NCBI GenBank assembly: GCA_946407745.1
Contig: CAMJPQ010000017.1
Location: 1 to 53,504, forward strand
DNA: 53,504 nt
DNA from: an uncultured Clostridia bacterium
GTDB taxonomy: Bacteria > Bacillota > Clostridia > Christensenellales > Aristaeellaceae
Direction: 5' to 3'
Shown: piece by piece, positions 38,673 through 47,830 of the stretch
Numbering within the stretch: the first letter of the stretch is position 1
Layout: each line of letters opens with the position of its first letter
The notes under the pieces: model-generated
The model's input: the letters and a program-made list of their open reading frames with translations, nothing else
Databases searched by the model: none
What the model was told of the DNA's origin: nothing
Made by a program: the position numbers and the translations under genes

Positions 38673-40673
38673 TTACCTTTTCGTTTCACCTGTGTACTTG
38701 TCAAACCAGCCGGTAATCTCCTCCAGGCGGCGGAGGCGGTGGGCCGGTTTGCCGGTGCGGGAGAGCTCGTGGTTCTCGCCGTGGAACACGACCATGCGGG
38801 CCGGAACGCGAAGATAAACCAGGGCGGTATACAGCTGATACCCCTCGGCGATGGGGCAGCGGTGATCCTCCTCGCTGTGGATAATGAGGGTGGGAGTTTT
38901 GGCATTCCGAACGTATTTCAGCGGGGATACATCCCACATCTCCGCAAAGCCTTTTTCGGAATAGGGATCGGCGCTGCACACCTCAAAATTGGAGATCGGC
39001 GGGATATCGCTGATGCCGTACATGGATACCCAGTTGGCAATGCTACGCTGTGTGGCAATGCAGCAGAAGCGGTCTGTGTGCCCCAAAATCCAGTTGCTCA
39101 TGTACCCGCCGTAGGAGCCGCCGGTGCAGCACAGCCGCCGGGTGTCAATGGCCGGATAGGTTTCCAGCACCTTGTCTGTAAAGGCCATGATCTGGCGGTA
39201 ATCGATGCTGCCCCACTGCAGATCCAGATAGGAGAAGGCGTTTCCCCTGCCGTCCGAGCCATGTGGATTGCAGAAGAACACAATGTATCCCTTCGCCGCC
39301 CAGGCCTGCATTTCATGGAAGAACACCGGGCCATAGGCGCATTTGGGGCCGCCGTGAATATCCAGCACAGCGGGGTACTTTTTCCCGGGGTCGAAATCCT
39401 CCGGCAGCAGCACCCAGCCGTCGATTTCCTCACCGTCCAGCTCCGCCATGACGGGCTGAGGCTGAGCCACATAGGTATCCTTCAGCACTTCTTCATTCCA
39501 GGCGGTCAGGCAACGGTTTCCGTCCTTTTCCGCACAGTAGAGCTCCGGGAGCTTCATGTCCAGCAGGCCCGCGAAGAAGATGCTGTCTTCATGTACATCA
39601 TAGTCGCTGAGCAGCCCCTCCGTCGCTACGACGGTTTCGATCACGCCGTTCAGCCCGATGCGCTTCAGCTTGCAGCCATCCCGGTCCAGCGCCGGGAAAT
39701 AGAGATGATCGCCCTCCGCCTTGGTGAAGCGGGAAGCGCCGTATTCCACATCGGTCAGCATGGCGTTGCCCAGGCTTTCATCCGCCTGGCAAAGCAACTT
39801 CAGTTCCTTTGACTGAGGATCAAGGGTATAGAAGCAGGGGTTCTCATTGTCCCCGTAGCGCTTGCCGTCCGCACCGATCACCACCAGCGTGTCCCCGATG
39901 AACTCAATGGCGTAGATCATCAACCGCGGACCCAGCACCTGCTCGGTTTTTCCCGTTTCCAGGTTCAGGCGGTACAGGCAGTCCCGGTTGGGGCGGCGGC
40001 TGCGGAAAGTGACGCCGCTGAAAAAGATATCCTTTCCATGAACGCGGAAGGCACCCACATCCGTATATTTTCCGGTGAGGCGGCGGAGCCTGTTTTCCTT
40101 CACCTGATAGAGGAACAGCGCGCTGCGCTTCCCCTGGATCAGGCCGCGGCCATTGAACACAAAGGGTGATTCTGTCAGCACCTCATAGTCTATTTCTTCG
40201 CCGATCTTCTCCAGCGCCTTCTTCTTTTTGTCCCCGGTGAGGAGATACAGATCGGGATTCTCCGTGCTGATTTCCCCGGCCAATAGCAGGTTGCCATCGG
40301 TCAGCAGCTTAAAACTGCCCGCGTCCAGCGGAAGCTCATAAGCCTTTTCCGCTTCGCCGCCGGTGAGCGGCAGGCGATACAGCACCGTGGACGCGCCTTC
40401 TTTCTCCGCATCCTTTTCCTTCTTCTTTTCGTCCCGCTTGTCTGTAGCGAACAGGATGTGGTCCTCGTCCTCAAAAAAGAATTCCCCGATTTTGCCGTCG
40501 CTGACCATGAGGCGGTCATCGTTTCCGGCGCGCAGGCGCAGGCGGCTGACGTATTCCTTCTTTTCCCGGTCGATGCCAGTCAGCACGTAAGCCAGCTTCC
40601 TGCCGTCCGGGGAAAGGGTCAGCGAGGAGAGCATCCGAAAATCCATAAAGGTGTCCAGCCTGATCTTTTTCAT
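38673..40673 (-). CDS. S9-family prolyl oligopeptidase-like serine peptidase
   Basis: A 666-residue cytoplasmic protein with an N-terminal beta-propeller (about 1-400, starting FRMLSSLTLSPDGRKLAYVL) and a C-terminal alpha/beta-hydrolase domain. The catalytic triad is visible: Ser520 in GGSYGGYMSNW, Asp in HSEEDHRCPI and His in GENHELSRTGKP. This matches the acylaminoacyl-peptidase/YuxL group (S9C). AAGGAG lies 7 nt before the ATG. It probably trims small peptides. It stands upstream of the nucleotidase with a structured gap between. Confidence 0.93.
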   Translation of the reverse strand: MKKIRLDTFMDFRMLSSLTLSPDGRKLAYVLTGIDREKKEYVSRLRLRAGNDDRLMVSDGKIGEFFFEDEDHILFATDKRDEKKKEKDAEKEGASTVLYRLPLTGGEAEKAYELPLDAGSFKLLTDGNLLLAGEISTENPDLYLLTGDKKKKALEKIGEEIDYEVLTESPFVFNGRGLIQGKRSALFLYQVKENRLRRLTGKYTDVGAFRVHGKDIFFSGVTFRSRRPNRDCLYRLNLETGKTEQVLGPRLMIYAIEFIGDTLVVIGADGKRYGDNENPCFYTLDPQSKELKLLCQADESLGNAMLTDVEYGASRFTKAEGDHLYFPALDRDGCKLKRIGLNGVIETVVATEGLLSDYDVHEDSIFFAGLLDMKLPELYCAEKDGNRCLTAWNEEVLKDTYVAQPQPVMAELDGEEIDGWVLLPEDFDPGKKYPAVLDIHGGPKCAYGPVFFHEMQAWAAKGYIVFFCNPHGSDGRGNAFSYLDLQWGSIDYRQIMAFTDKVLETYPAIDTRRLCCTGGSYGGYMSNWILGHTDRFCCIATQRSIANWVSMYGISDIPPISNFEVCSADPYSEKGFAEMWDVSPLKYVRNAKTPTLIIHSEEDHRCPIAEGYQLYTALVYLRVPARMVVFHGENHELSRTGKPAHRLRRLEEITGWFDKYTGETKR

Positions 40674-40728
40674 GAGGTTACTCCTTATCTATTGTCTGGC
40701 GGAAAAAACGATTGCCCCTCACAAGGCT

Positions 40729-40845
40729 CTAAATAATATTCATCGCTGCTTTCAATACGCCCACGGAATGAAAACCGTGCCGTTCATAATACGCTCTGGC
40801 CCGGGTGCTGTCCCTGTGAGTCCCCAGCGCCAGGGATCGCTTTCC
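40729..40845 (-). pseudogene. C-terminal remnant of a GNAT acetyltransferase
   Basis: The last codons of a frame read GTHRDSTRARAYYERHGF followed by SVGV, the acetyl-CoA-binding end of GNAT enzymes (NxxAxxFYExxGF). The preceding 60 residues show no GNAT strands, and no ribosome-binding site or start is evident, so only the C-terminal third survives. Confidence 0.6.
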
Positions 40846-40989
40846 GAATTCATTGTGGCAACACCACCAATACGCTCCTTTAGGGTACCATATGATGGTC
40901 TCCACGTCTAGCGGCAAAACCACTTACAACGGCATTTTTTGCAGTATCATTCGCCTGCCGGTTGCGTTTCACAGCAGTTAAGCTATGCA

Positions 40990-41030
40990 GCAAAAAGCGG
41001 AGCAGTTCGGCTGAACAACTCCGTTTTTGC
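40990..41030 (-). terminator. Bidirectional terminator after the carB-dapF gene
   Basis: GCAAAAAGCGGAG and CTCCGTTTTTGC (40990-41002 with 41019-41030) pair with one bulge, with an inner GTTC/GAAC. On the minus strand the stem is followed by CTTTTTGC and on the plus strand by TTTTTGC. It ends the long glt-pyr-car operon. Confidence 0.8.
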
Positions 41031-41137
41031 TTGGGGCATAGCACAGCAGCCCCATCTGTGGTGCGGCAAAAGCAGGCTTGAAAAAGATCAGTCGCTGCTG
41101 CAGCCGCAAGCCATCCTACCGCCGGGTCGCTTTGTCA

Positions 41138-44100
41138 TCAATAGACAAGCGTCCCCTCGAACACCGAGACCGTCTCCCCGGTGAGTGTCATCCGGCCGCC
41201 GTCCTCCCGGACCGTCAGGTCTCCGCCGGGGAGCTTCACCAGGATGTCCTTTCCCGGGTCGCACAAGCCCAGACGCACCGCAGCGGCCACCGCCGCGCAG
41301 GCACCGGTGCCGCAGGCCAGGGTCTCCCCATTGCCCCGCTCCCAGACCCGGAGGCGCAGGGTGGTCCGGTTGATGACGCGGACGAATTCCGTGTTGATCC
41401 GGTCCGGGAAGCAGGGCGCGTGCTCGAAGAGCGGCCCGAATTTAGCCAGGTCGATCCCGTCGATGGCATCGGTGAAGACGACACAGTGGGGATTGCCCAC
41501 GGAGACGCAGGTCACCCGGTCCTGCCGGCCGCCGATGGACAGGGGCACGTTCACCACCTCCGGGAAGCCCAGGGAGACCGGGATCTCCGTCGCGTCGAAG
41601 GACACTGTGCCCATGTCCGCGGAGACGGAATTTGCCAGGCCGTCCCGGAGATAGACCTCAAGGCGGTGGAGCTGTCCGGCCATCTCAATGGTCATCCGCT
41701 CCCGTGGCACAATGCCCCGGTCGTGGAGGTATTTGGCGGCACAGCGGATATTGTTGCCCGCCGTTTTGCCTTCGCTGCCGTCCCGGTTGAAGGAACGGAT
41801 CTTCGCGTCGGCGGCGGCGGAGTCCCCGATCAGCACGATACCGTCCGCCCCGATGCCCCAGTGGGGCGCGCACAGCCGCACGCACAGGGCTTCCGGGCAG
41901 GTGATGCGGCCGTCGAAGTTCTCGATGAAGAGGTAGTCGTTGCCGCAGGACTGCATCTTGGTGAAGGAGATGCGCTGGCGCTCGCTCCGCATGTGAACCA
42001 GATCCACCAGCTCAGTGTTGCCGGCGTTGAAGCGGCTCGCCAGGCTGTCTGCCAGGGCCCGGGCCGTGTCGAGGCTGGTCAGGCAGGGAATGCCCAGCTG
42101 CATGGCCTTGCGGTGCAGGGCCGTGTAGTCCCCCACGGTGGCGTCGTGGACGGCGCCGGTGTAGACGAGGGCATGGATCTCCCCGGCCTCCATCAGGCGG
42201 GGAATGTCATCCCCGTCCGCGGCGCCCGCCACAGGGGTCACCGGGATGCCCAGGGCGGCGATGGCCTTCGCGGTGTCCGGGGTGGCGTAGAGACGCAGGC
42301 CCAGATCGGCAAAGCGCTTTGCGGGGGTGAGGATCTCCTCCGCGTCGTGGTCCGGCACGCTGAGAAGAATGCCGGCGTCGCCGCTGAGCCCGGGCACGGT
42401 CAGTCCCGCGGCGGTGAGTCCTTTGAACAGCGCCTCCGGCAGGGTGGCGCCCACCCCCAGCACCTCGCCGGTGGACTTCATCTCCGGGCCCAAGATGCTG
42501 TCCGCGTCGTTCAGCTTCTCAAAGGAGAACACCGGCACCTTCACCGCCACATAGGGCGGCGTCCGGTACAGCCCGGTGCCATAGCCCAGATCCGCCAGCT
42601 TCGCCCCCAGCATGACCCTGGCGGCTAGGTCCGCCATGGGGACTTTCGTCACCTTGCTGATGTAGGGCACGGTGCGGCTGGCCCGGGGATTGACCTCGAT
42701 GACGTACAGCTCATCGTGATAGATCAGATACTGGATGTTCACCAGGCCCCTGGTGCCCAGCGCCAGGGCCAGCTTTTCACTGTTCTCGCAGATGATGCTC
42801 GTGAACTTGTCATTCAGGTTGTAGGGCGGATAGACGGCGATGGAGTCCCCGGAGTGAACCCCTGCCCGCTCGATATGCTCCATGATGCCGGGAATCAGCA
42901 CGCTCTCCCCGTCGGAGATCACGTCCACCTCCAGCTCGATCCCCGGCAGATACTGGTCGATGAGCACCGGGTTGTCGATACCGTGGGCCAGGATGCGCGC
43001 CATGTAGGCCCGGACCTGCTCCGGCGCGCGGGCGATGGTCATGTTCTGCCCGCCGATCACATAGGAGGGGCGCAGCAGCACGGGATAGCCCAGGGCGTCC
43101 GCCGCCTCCAGGGCCTCCTCCAGCGTTCGGACCGCCAGCCCCTTCGGACGGCGGATGTGGAAGGATTCCAGCAGGGCGTCGAAGCGCTCCCGGTCCTCGG
43201 CAATGTCGATGGACTCCGCGCTGGTGCCCAAAATGCGGATGCCGTGTTCATCCAGGTACTTCGTCAGCTTGATGGCAGTTTGCCCGCCGAAGGCCACCAC
43301 CACGCCCACGGGCTTTTCCACCGCGATGATGGCCATCACGTCCTCCGGGGTCAGGGGCTCGAAGTACAGGCGGTCGGCGGTGTCGTAGTCGGTGGAGACG
43401 GTCTCCGGGTTGTTGTTGACGATCACCACGTCATAGCCCATCTCCCGCAGCGTCCACACGCAGTGCACGGAGGAGTAGTCGAACTCGATGCCCTGGCCGA
43501 TCCGGATCGGGCCGGAGCCCAGCACCATCACCACGGGCCTGCCGCTGCGCTTCATTGCACGGGATTCACAGGTGCTGTCCGTGCAGGAGTAGAAATAAGG
43601 CGTCTGCGCAGCGAACTCCGCGCCGCAGGTGTCCACAATCTTGTAGCTGAGGGGCCAGCCGGGGAGGTTTTCTTCGCCGCAGAGCCGGGTGATGGCGGCG
43701 TCCGGGTAGCCCAGGCGCTTGAGCCGGGCATAGTCCCCCTCCCCCAGGCCGCTGCGGCTGATCCGCTCCTCCAGCTCCGCCATGCCCTGCAGCTTATACA
43801 GGAAGAAGCGGTCGATCTTCGTAAGATCAAAGATCTCATCGACGGAAAGCCCTGCCTTCAGCGCTTCGAAGACGGTGAACAGCCGGCGGTCGTCCTGGGC
43901 AGAGAGGCGTTCCCGGAGGGGCGCGGCGGAGAGAGGAGGGGCGTTCAGGGTGTCCAGGCCGATCTCCGCCCCGCGCACGGCCTTCATCAGGGCCTCCTCG
44001 AAGCGCTGGCCGATGGCCATGACCTCCCCGGTGGCCTTCATCTGGGTGCCCAGATGCCGGGAGGAGCCCTGAAACTTGTCGAAGGGCCACTTGGGGAACT

Positions 44101-45166
44101 TCACCACCACATAGTCCAGTGCCGGCTCGAAGTAGGCGCAGGTCTTTCCCGTGATGTCATTGGGGATCTCGTCCAGGTTATAGCCAAGGGCAATGCGGGT
44201 GGAGACCTTCGCGATGGGGTAGCCGGTGGCCTTGCTGGCCAGGGCGGAGGAGCGGCTGACCCGGGGATTGACCTCGATCACCGCGTACTCAAAGGAAGCC
44301 GGGTTCAGGGCAAACTGGCAGTTGCAGCCGCCGACGATGCCCAAGGCCTCGATCATCCGCAGGGAGGCCGTCCGGAGCATCTGGTATTCCCGGTCGGAGA
44401 GGGTCAGGGCCGGGGCGACCACCACACTGTCCCCGGTGTGGACGCCCACGGGGTCCACGTTCTCCATAGAGCAGACGGCGATGCAGTTGCCCAGGGCATC
44501 CCGCATGGTCTCGAATTCGATCTCCTTCCAGCCGGCGATGCACTTTTCTACCAGGATCTGCCGGATGGGAGAGGCGTCCAGGCCGGCCCTCGCAATCTCC
44601 CGCAGCTCCTCCTCGCTCTGGGCGATGCCGCCGCCGGTGCCGCCCAAGGTGTAGGCCGGGCGCACGATCACGGGATAGCCGATGGTTCGGGCGGCGCTGA
44701 GTGCAGCATCAAGGTTCCCGGCAATCTCCGAAGGGACGCAGGGCTGGCCGATGGCCTCCATGGTGTCCCTGAACTTTTCCCGGTCCTCCGCCTTTTCGAT
44801 GGCCTCGATGGGTGAGCCCAGCAGCCGCACGCCGAAGTCGGCCAGGGTGCCGTCCCGGCTCAGCTGCATGGCCAGGGTCAGGGCGGTCTGGCCTCCCAGC
44901 CCGGCCAGCAGACCGTCCGGGCGCTCTTTCTCGATGATGCGCCGCAGGGTCGCCGCGTTCATGGGTTCCAGGTAGATCTCGTCCGCCAGATGAGTGTCCG
45001 TCATGATGGTGGCGGGGTTGGAGTTCACCAGCACCACCTCCACGCCCTCGGCCTTCAGCACCCGGCAGGCCTGGGCGCCGGCGTAGTCGAACTCCGCCGC
45101 CTGGCCGATCACGATGGGCCCGGAGCCGATGACCAGCACTTTCCGGATGGATGTGTCCTTAGGCAT
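41138..45166 (-). CDS. carB: Fusion of carbamoyl-phosphate synthase large subunit and diaminopimelate epimerase-like domain
   Basis: A 1342-residue protein. Residues 1 to about 1058 are complete CarB: two ATP-grasp halves (GSGPIVIGQAAEFDYAG at the start and GSGPIRIGQGIEFDYSS near 553) and the C-terminal allosteric domain. Without any stop the frame enters an epimerase of about 284 residues, starting ISFTKMQSCGNDYLFIENF. Landmarks are FNRDGSEGKTAGNNIRCAAKYL, SVGNPHCVVF, ERGNGETLACGTGACAAV and a final beta strand. The second catalytic Cys (CGTGAC) is present, but the first, normally in CGNG, is Ala in AGNN. CarB alone is usually about 1070 residues. The start overlaps the carA stop by 8 nt. CarB makes carbamoyl phosphate for pyrimidines and arginine; DapF makes meso-DAP. 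Confidence 0.9.
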   Translation of the reverse strand: MPKDTSIRKVLVIGSGPIVIGQAAEFDYAGAQACRVLKAEGVEVVLVNSNPATIMTDTHLADEIYLEPMNAATLRRIIEKERPDGLLAGLGGQTALTLAMQLSRDGTLADFGVRLLGSPIEAIEKAEDREKFRDTMEAIGQPCVPSEIAGNLDAALSAARTIGYPVIVRPAYTLGGTGGGIAQSEEELREIARAGLDASPIRQILVEKCIAGWKEIEFETMRDALGNCIAVCSMENVDPVGVHTGDSVVVAPALTLSDREYQMLRTASLRMIEALGIVGGCNCQFALNPASFEYAVIEVNPRVSRSSALASKATGYPIAKVSTRIALGYNLDEIPNDITGKTCAYFEPALDYVVVKFPKWPFDKFQGSSRHLGTQMKATGEVMAIGQRFEEALMKAVRGAEIGLDTLNAPPLSAAPLRERLSAQDDRRLFTVFEALKAGLSVDEIFDLTKIDRFFLYKLQGMAELEERISRSGLGEGDYARLKRLGYPDAAITRLCGEENLPGWPLSYKIVDTCGAEFAAQTPYFYSCTDSTCESRAMKRSGRPVVMVLGSGPIRIGQGIEFDYSSVHCVWTLREMGYDVVIVNNNPETVSTDYDTADRLYFEPLTPEDVMAIIAVEKPVGVVVAFGGQTAIKLTKYLDEHGIRILGTSAESIDIAEDRERFDALLESFHIRRPKGLAVRTLEEALEAADALGYPVLLRPSYVIGGQNMTIARAPEQVRAYMARILAHGIDNPVLIDQYLPGIELEVDVISDGESVLIPGIMEHIERAGVHSGDSIAVYPPYNLNDKFTSIICENSEKLALALGTRGLVNIQYLIYHDELYVIEVNPRASRTVPYISKVTKVPMADLAARVMLGAKLADLGYGTGLYRTPPYVAVKVPVFSFEKLNDADSILGPEMKSTGEVLGVGATLPEALFKGLTAAGLTVPGLSGDAGILLSVPDHDAEEILTPAKRFADLGLRLYATPDTAKAIAALGIPVTPVAGAADGDDIPRLMEAGEIHALVYTGAVHDATVGDYTALHRKAMQLGIPCLTSLDTARALADSLASRFNAGNTELVDLVHMRSERQRISFTKMQSCGNDYLFIENFDGRITCPEALCVRLCAPHWGIGADGIVLIGDSAAADAKIRSFNRDGSEGKTAGNNIRCAAKYLHDRGIVPRERMTIEMAGQLHRLEVYLRDGLANSVSADMGTVSFDATEIPVSLGFPEVVNVPLSIGGRQDRVTCVSVGNPHCVVFTDAIDGIDLAKFGPLFEHAPCFPDRINTEFVRVINRTTLRLRVWERGNGETLACGTGACAAVAAAVRLGLCDPGKDILVKLPGGDLTVREDGGRMTLTGETVSVFEGTLVY

Positions 45167-46223
45167 GCTTCTTCTCCTCCATCATGGCGATGAACCGGTC
45201 AAAGAGAAAGCCGGTGTCCTGCGGGCCGGGGCAGGCCTCCGGGTGGAACTGCACCGTGAAGCAATTGAGGTCCGGGTAATCCATCCCCTCGCAGCTGCCG
45301 TCGTTGGCGTTGACAAACGATTCCGCCCCGGTGCCCCGGAGGCTCCCGGCGACCACCGCGTAGCCGTGGTTCTGGCTGGTGATCCAGGTGCGGCCGGTTT
45401 TCAGGTCCTTCACAGGCTGGTTCCCGCCCCGGTGGCCGTATTTCAGCTTCACTGTGTCCCCGCCCAGGGCCAGGGCGGTCAGCTGATGCCCGAGGCAGAT
45501 GCCGAAGACCGGCTTGCGTCCCAGGAGCTTCCGCAGCTCCGCGATGCAGCCGGTGTTCTCCTTGGGATCGCCGGGGCCGTTGGACAGCATGACGCCGTCA
45601 GGATCCTCCGCCAGCACCGCCTCCGCGGGAGTGTCCGCGGGGAAGACAGTGACCGCGCAGCCCCGCCGCAGCAGGGAGCGGAGGATGTTCCGCTTGGCGC
45701 CGTAGTCCATCAGGGCGACCCGGAAGCGCTGCGCGCCGGCCGCGGGATACACCGTCTTCTCCCGGCAGGTGACGGAAGCCACTGCGTGTTCCACCCGGAA
45801 ATCCCGGACTGCAGACAGATCGGCGGGCACCTCGTCGCAGATCAGGGCGTTCATCACGCCTTGCTCCCTTGTGAGGCGCACGATCTCCCGGGTGTCCACG
45901 CCGCACAGGCCGGGGATGCCACGCGCCTTCAGCCAGCCGTCCAGGGCGCCCCGGCTGCGGAAATTGGAGGGCGCGCCGCACAGCTCCCGGACGATGTACC
46001 CGAAGAGGGCGGTTTCGCCTTCAAAGTCCTCCGGGATCAGCCCGTAGTTGCCGATCAGCGGAAAGGAGTGGGTGACGATCTGCCCGTAGTAGCTGGGGTC
46101 GGTCAGGGTCTCCAGATACCCCTCCATGCCAGTGGTGAAGACCAGCTCTCCCACGCGGTCAACAGGGGCCCCGATGCGGAGCCCCTCGAAGATCATGCCG
46201 TTGCCGAGCACCAGATAGGCCAT
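45159..46223 (-). CDS. carA: Carbamoyl-phosphate synthase small subunit (glutaminase)
   Basis: A 354-residue protein, MAYLVLGNGMIFEGLRIGAP at the start, with the N-terminal CPSase small domain (TTGMEGYLETLTDPSYYGQI) and a class I glutamine amidotransferase domain: the nucleophile Cys in VFGICLGHQLTALALGG and the His-Glu pair in VQFHPEACPGP. AGGTGAAGG lies just before the ATG at 46223; the open frame continues upstream inside pyrG but has no ribosome-binding site. It delivers ammonia from glutamine to CarB. It is 5 nt after pyrG and overlaps carB by 8 nt. Confidence 0.96.
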   Translation of the reverse strand: MAYLVLGNGMIFEGLRIGAPVDRVGELVFTTGMEGYLETLTDPSYYGQIVTHSFPLIGNYGLIPEDFEGETALFGYIVRELCGAPSNFRSRGALDGWLKARGIPGLCGVDTREIVRLTREQGVMNALICDEVPADLSAVRDFRVEHAVASVTCREKTVYPAAGAQRFRVALMDYGAKRNILRSLLRRGCAVTVFPADTPAEAVLAEDPDGVMLSNGPGDPKENTGCIAELRKLLGRKPVFGICLGHQLTALALGGDTVKLKYGHRGGNQPVKDLKTGRTWITSQNHGYAVVAGSLRGTGAESFVNANDGSCEGMDYPDLNCFTVQFHPEACPGPQDTGFLFDRFIAMMEEKKHA

Positions 46224-46228
46224 ATCCT

Positions 46229-47830
46229 TCACCTGCCTGTCAGCGCCGCCCGGACAAAGCCCACAAACAGCAGATGGGGCTTGTTGGGACGGCTCTTGAA
46301 TTCGGGATGGAATTGCACGCCCACGAAGAAGTCCTCGTCCGGCAGTTCGACGGTCTCCACCAGCCGCCCGTCCGGGGAGAGGCCGGAGAGGCACAGCCCG
46401 GCCCTCTCCAGCGCCTCCCGGTATTCGTTGGCGAACTCGTAGCGGTGGCGGTGGCGCTCGCTGATCTCGGTTTGTCCGTAGCAGCGGGCGATGACGGTAT
46501 TCTCCTTCAGGACGCAGGGGTACCTTCCCAGCCGCAGGGTGCCGCCCTTGTCGATTTCGTCGTTCTGGCCGGGCATGTAGTGGATCACCTGGTGGGGGGA
46601 GGCCTCGTCAAACTCGTGGGAGTTGGCCCCCATGAGGCCCGCCGCGTGCCGGGCATATTCGATCACCGCGATCTGCATCCCCAGGCAGATGCCGAAGTAG
46701 GGGATGTGGTGCTCTCGGGCATACTGCGCCGTGAGGATCATGCCCTCGATGCCCCGCCCGCCGAAGCCGCCGGGGACGATGATGCCCTGCACATCCGCGA
46801 GGGTTTCAGCGATGTTCCCCTCCGTCAGTCCCTCCGAGTCGATCCACTGGATCTCCACCTTCGCGTCCAGGGCATAGCCCGCGTGGCGCAGGGCCTCCGC
46901 CACGGAGAGGTAGGCGTCGTGGAGCTGCACATACTTGCCCACCAAGCCGATTCTCACGGCCTTGCTCTGGTGGCGGATTCGCTCCACCAGCGTGCGCCAT
47001 TCGGCGAGATCCGGCGCCGGAGCGTCAATCCCCAGTTCCCGGCAGACGACGCCGGAGAGGTTGGCCTCCTCCAGCATCAGCGGGGCCTCGTAGAGGATGG
47101 ACAATGTCAGGTTTTCGATCACGCAGTCGGGCTTCACGTTGCAGAAGTGGGCAATCTTGGAGAAGATGCTCTCGTCCATGATGGGCTCGTCCACCCGCAG
47201 GATGATGATATTCGGGCTGATGCCCATGCCCTGCAGTTCCTTCACCGAGTGCTGGGTAGGCTTCGACTTGTGTTCCCCGCTGGCCTTCAAATAGGGCACC
47301 AGGGTGACGTGGACGTAGAGAGCGTTCTCACGGCCCACCTCCAGGCCCACCTGGCGGATGGCCTCGATGAAGGGCTGGCTCTCGATATCTCCGATGGTGC
47401 CGCCGATTTCGGTGATCACCACGTCCGCGTCGGTCTGCTCCGCCACACGGTAGACGAAGTGCTTGATCTCGTCGGTGATGTGGGGGATGGTCTGCACGGT
47501 GGAGCCCAGGTATCCGCCCTGGCGTTCCCGCTCAATGACGCGGGCATAGACCTTGCCGGTGGTCAGATTGGAGTAGCGGTTCAGATCCTCGTCGATGAAG
47601 CGCTCGTAGTGGCCCAGATCCAGATCCGTCTCGGCCCCGTCCTCGGTGACATACACCTCCCCGTGCTGGTAGGGGGACATGGTGCCGGGGTCCACGTTGA
47701 TGTAGGGATCCAGCTTCTGGGCCGCTACCTTCAGCCCCCGGGCCTTCAGCAGCCGCCCCAGGGAAGCCGCGGTGATGCCCTTGCCCAGGCCGGACACCAC
47801 GCCGCCGGTGACAAAGATGTATTTGGTCAT
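46229..47830 (-). CDS. pyrG: CTP synthase
   Basis: A 533-residue enzyme with the amidoligase P-loop [20 protein letters not shown] at the N-terminus, [20 protein letters not shown] as the UTP/Mg site, and a C-terminal glutaminase with the nucleophile in FGICLGMQ and [11 protein letters not shown]. It makes CTP from UTP with glutamine as nitrogen donor. The start at 47830 has GAGGAGGAAGG upstream and overlaps the gltD stop by 4 nt. No attenuator precedes it, so it depends on the glt promoter. Confidence 0.97.
   Translation of the reverse strand: MTKYIFVTGGVVSGLGKGITAASLGRLLKARGLKVAAQKLDPYINVDPGTMSPYQHGEVYVTEDGAETDLDLGHYERFIDEDLNRYSNLTTGKVYARVIERERQGGYLGSTVQTIPHITDEIKHFVYRVAEQTDADVVITEIGGTIGDIESQPFIEAIRQVGLEVGRENALYVHVTLVPYLKASGEHKSKPTQHSVKELQGMGISPNIIILRVDEPIMDESIFSKIAHFCNVKPDCVIENLTLSILYEAPLMLEEANLSGVVCRELGIDAPAPDLAEWRTLVERIRHQSKAVRIGLVGKYVQLHDAYLSVAEALRHAGYALDAKVEIQWIDSEGLTEGNIAETLADVQGIIVPGGFGGRGIEGMILTAQYAREHHIPYFGICLGMQIAVIEYARHAAGLMGANSHEFDEASPHQVIHYMPGQNDEIDKGGTLRLGRYPCVLKENTVIARCYGQTEISERHRHRYEFANEYREALERAGLCLSGLSPDGRLVETVELPDEDFFVGVQFHPEFKSRPNKPHLLFVGFVRAALTGR

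Noticed and set aside
42716-44815. A 699-codon plus-strand frame opposite carB
   Set aside because: Antisense artefact of the high third-position GC in carB; composition is unlike a protein and the opposite strand is certain.
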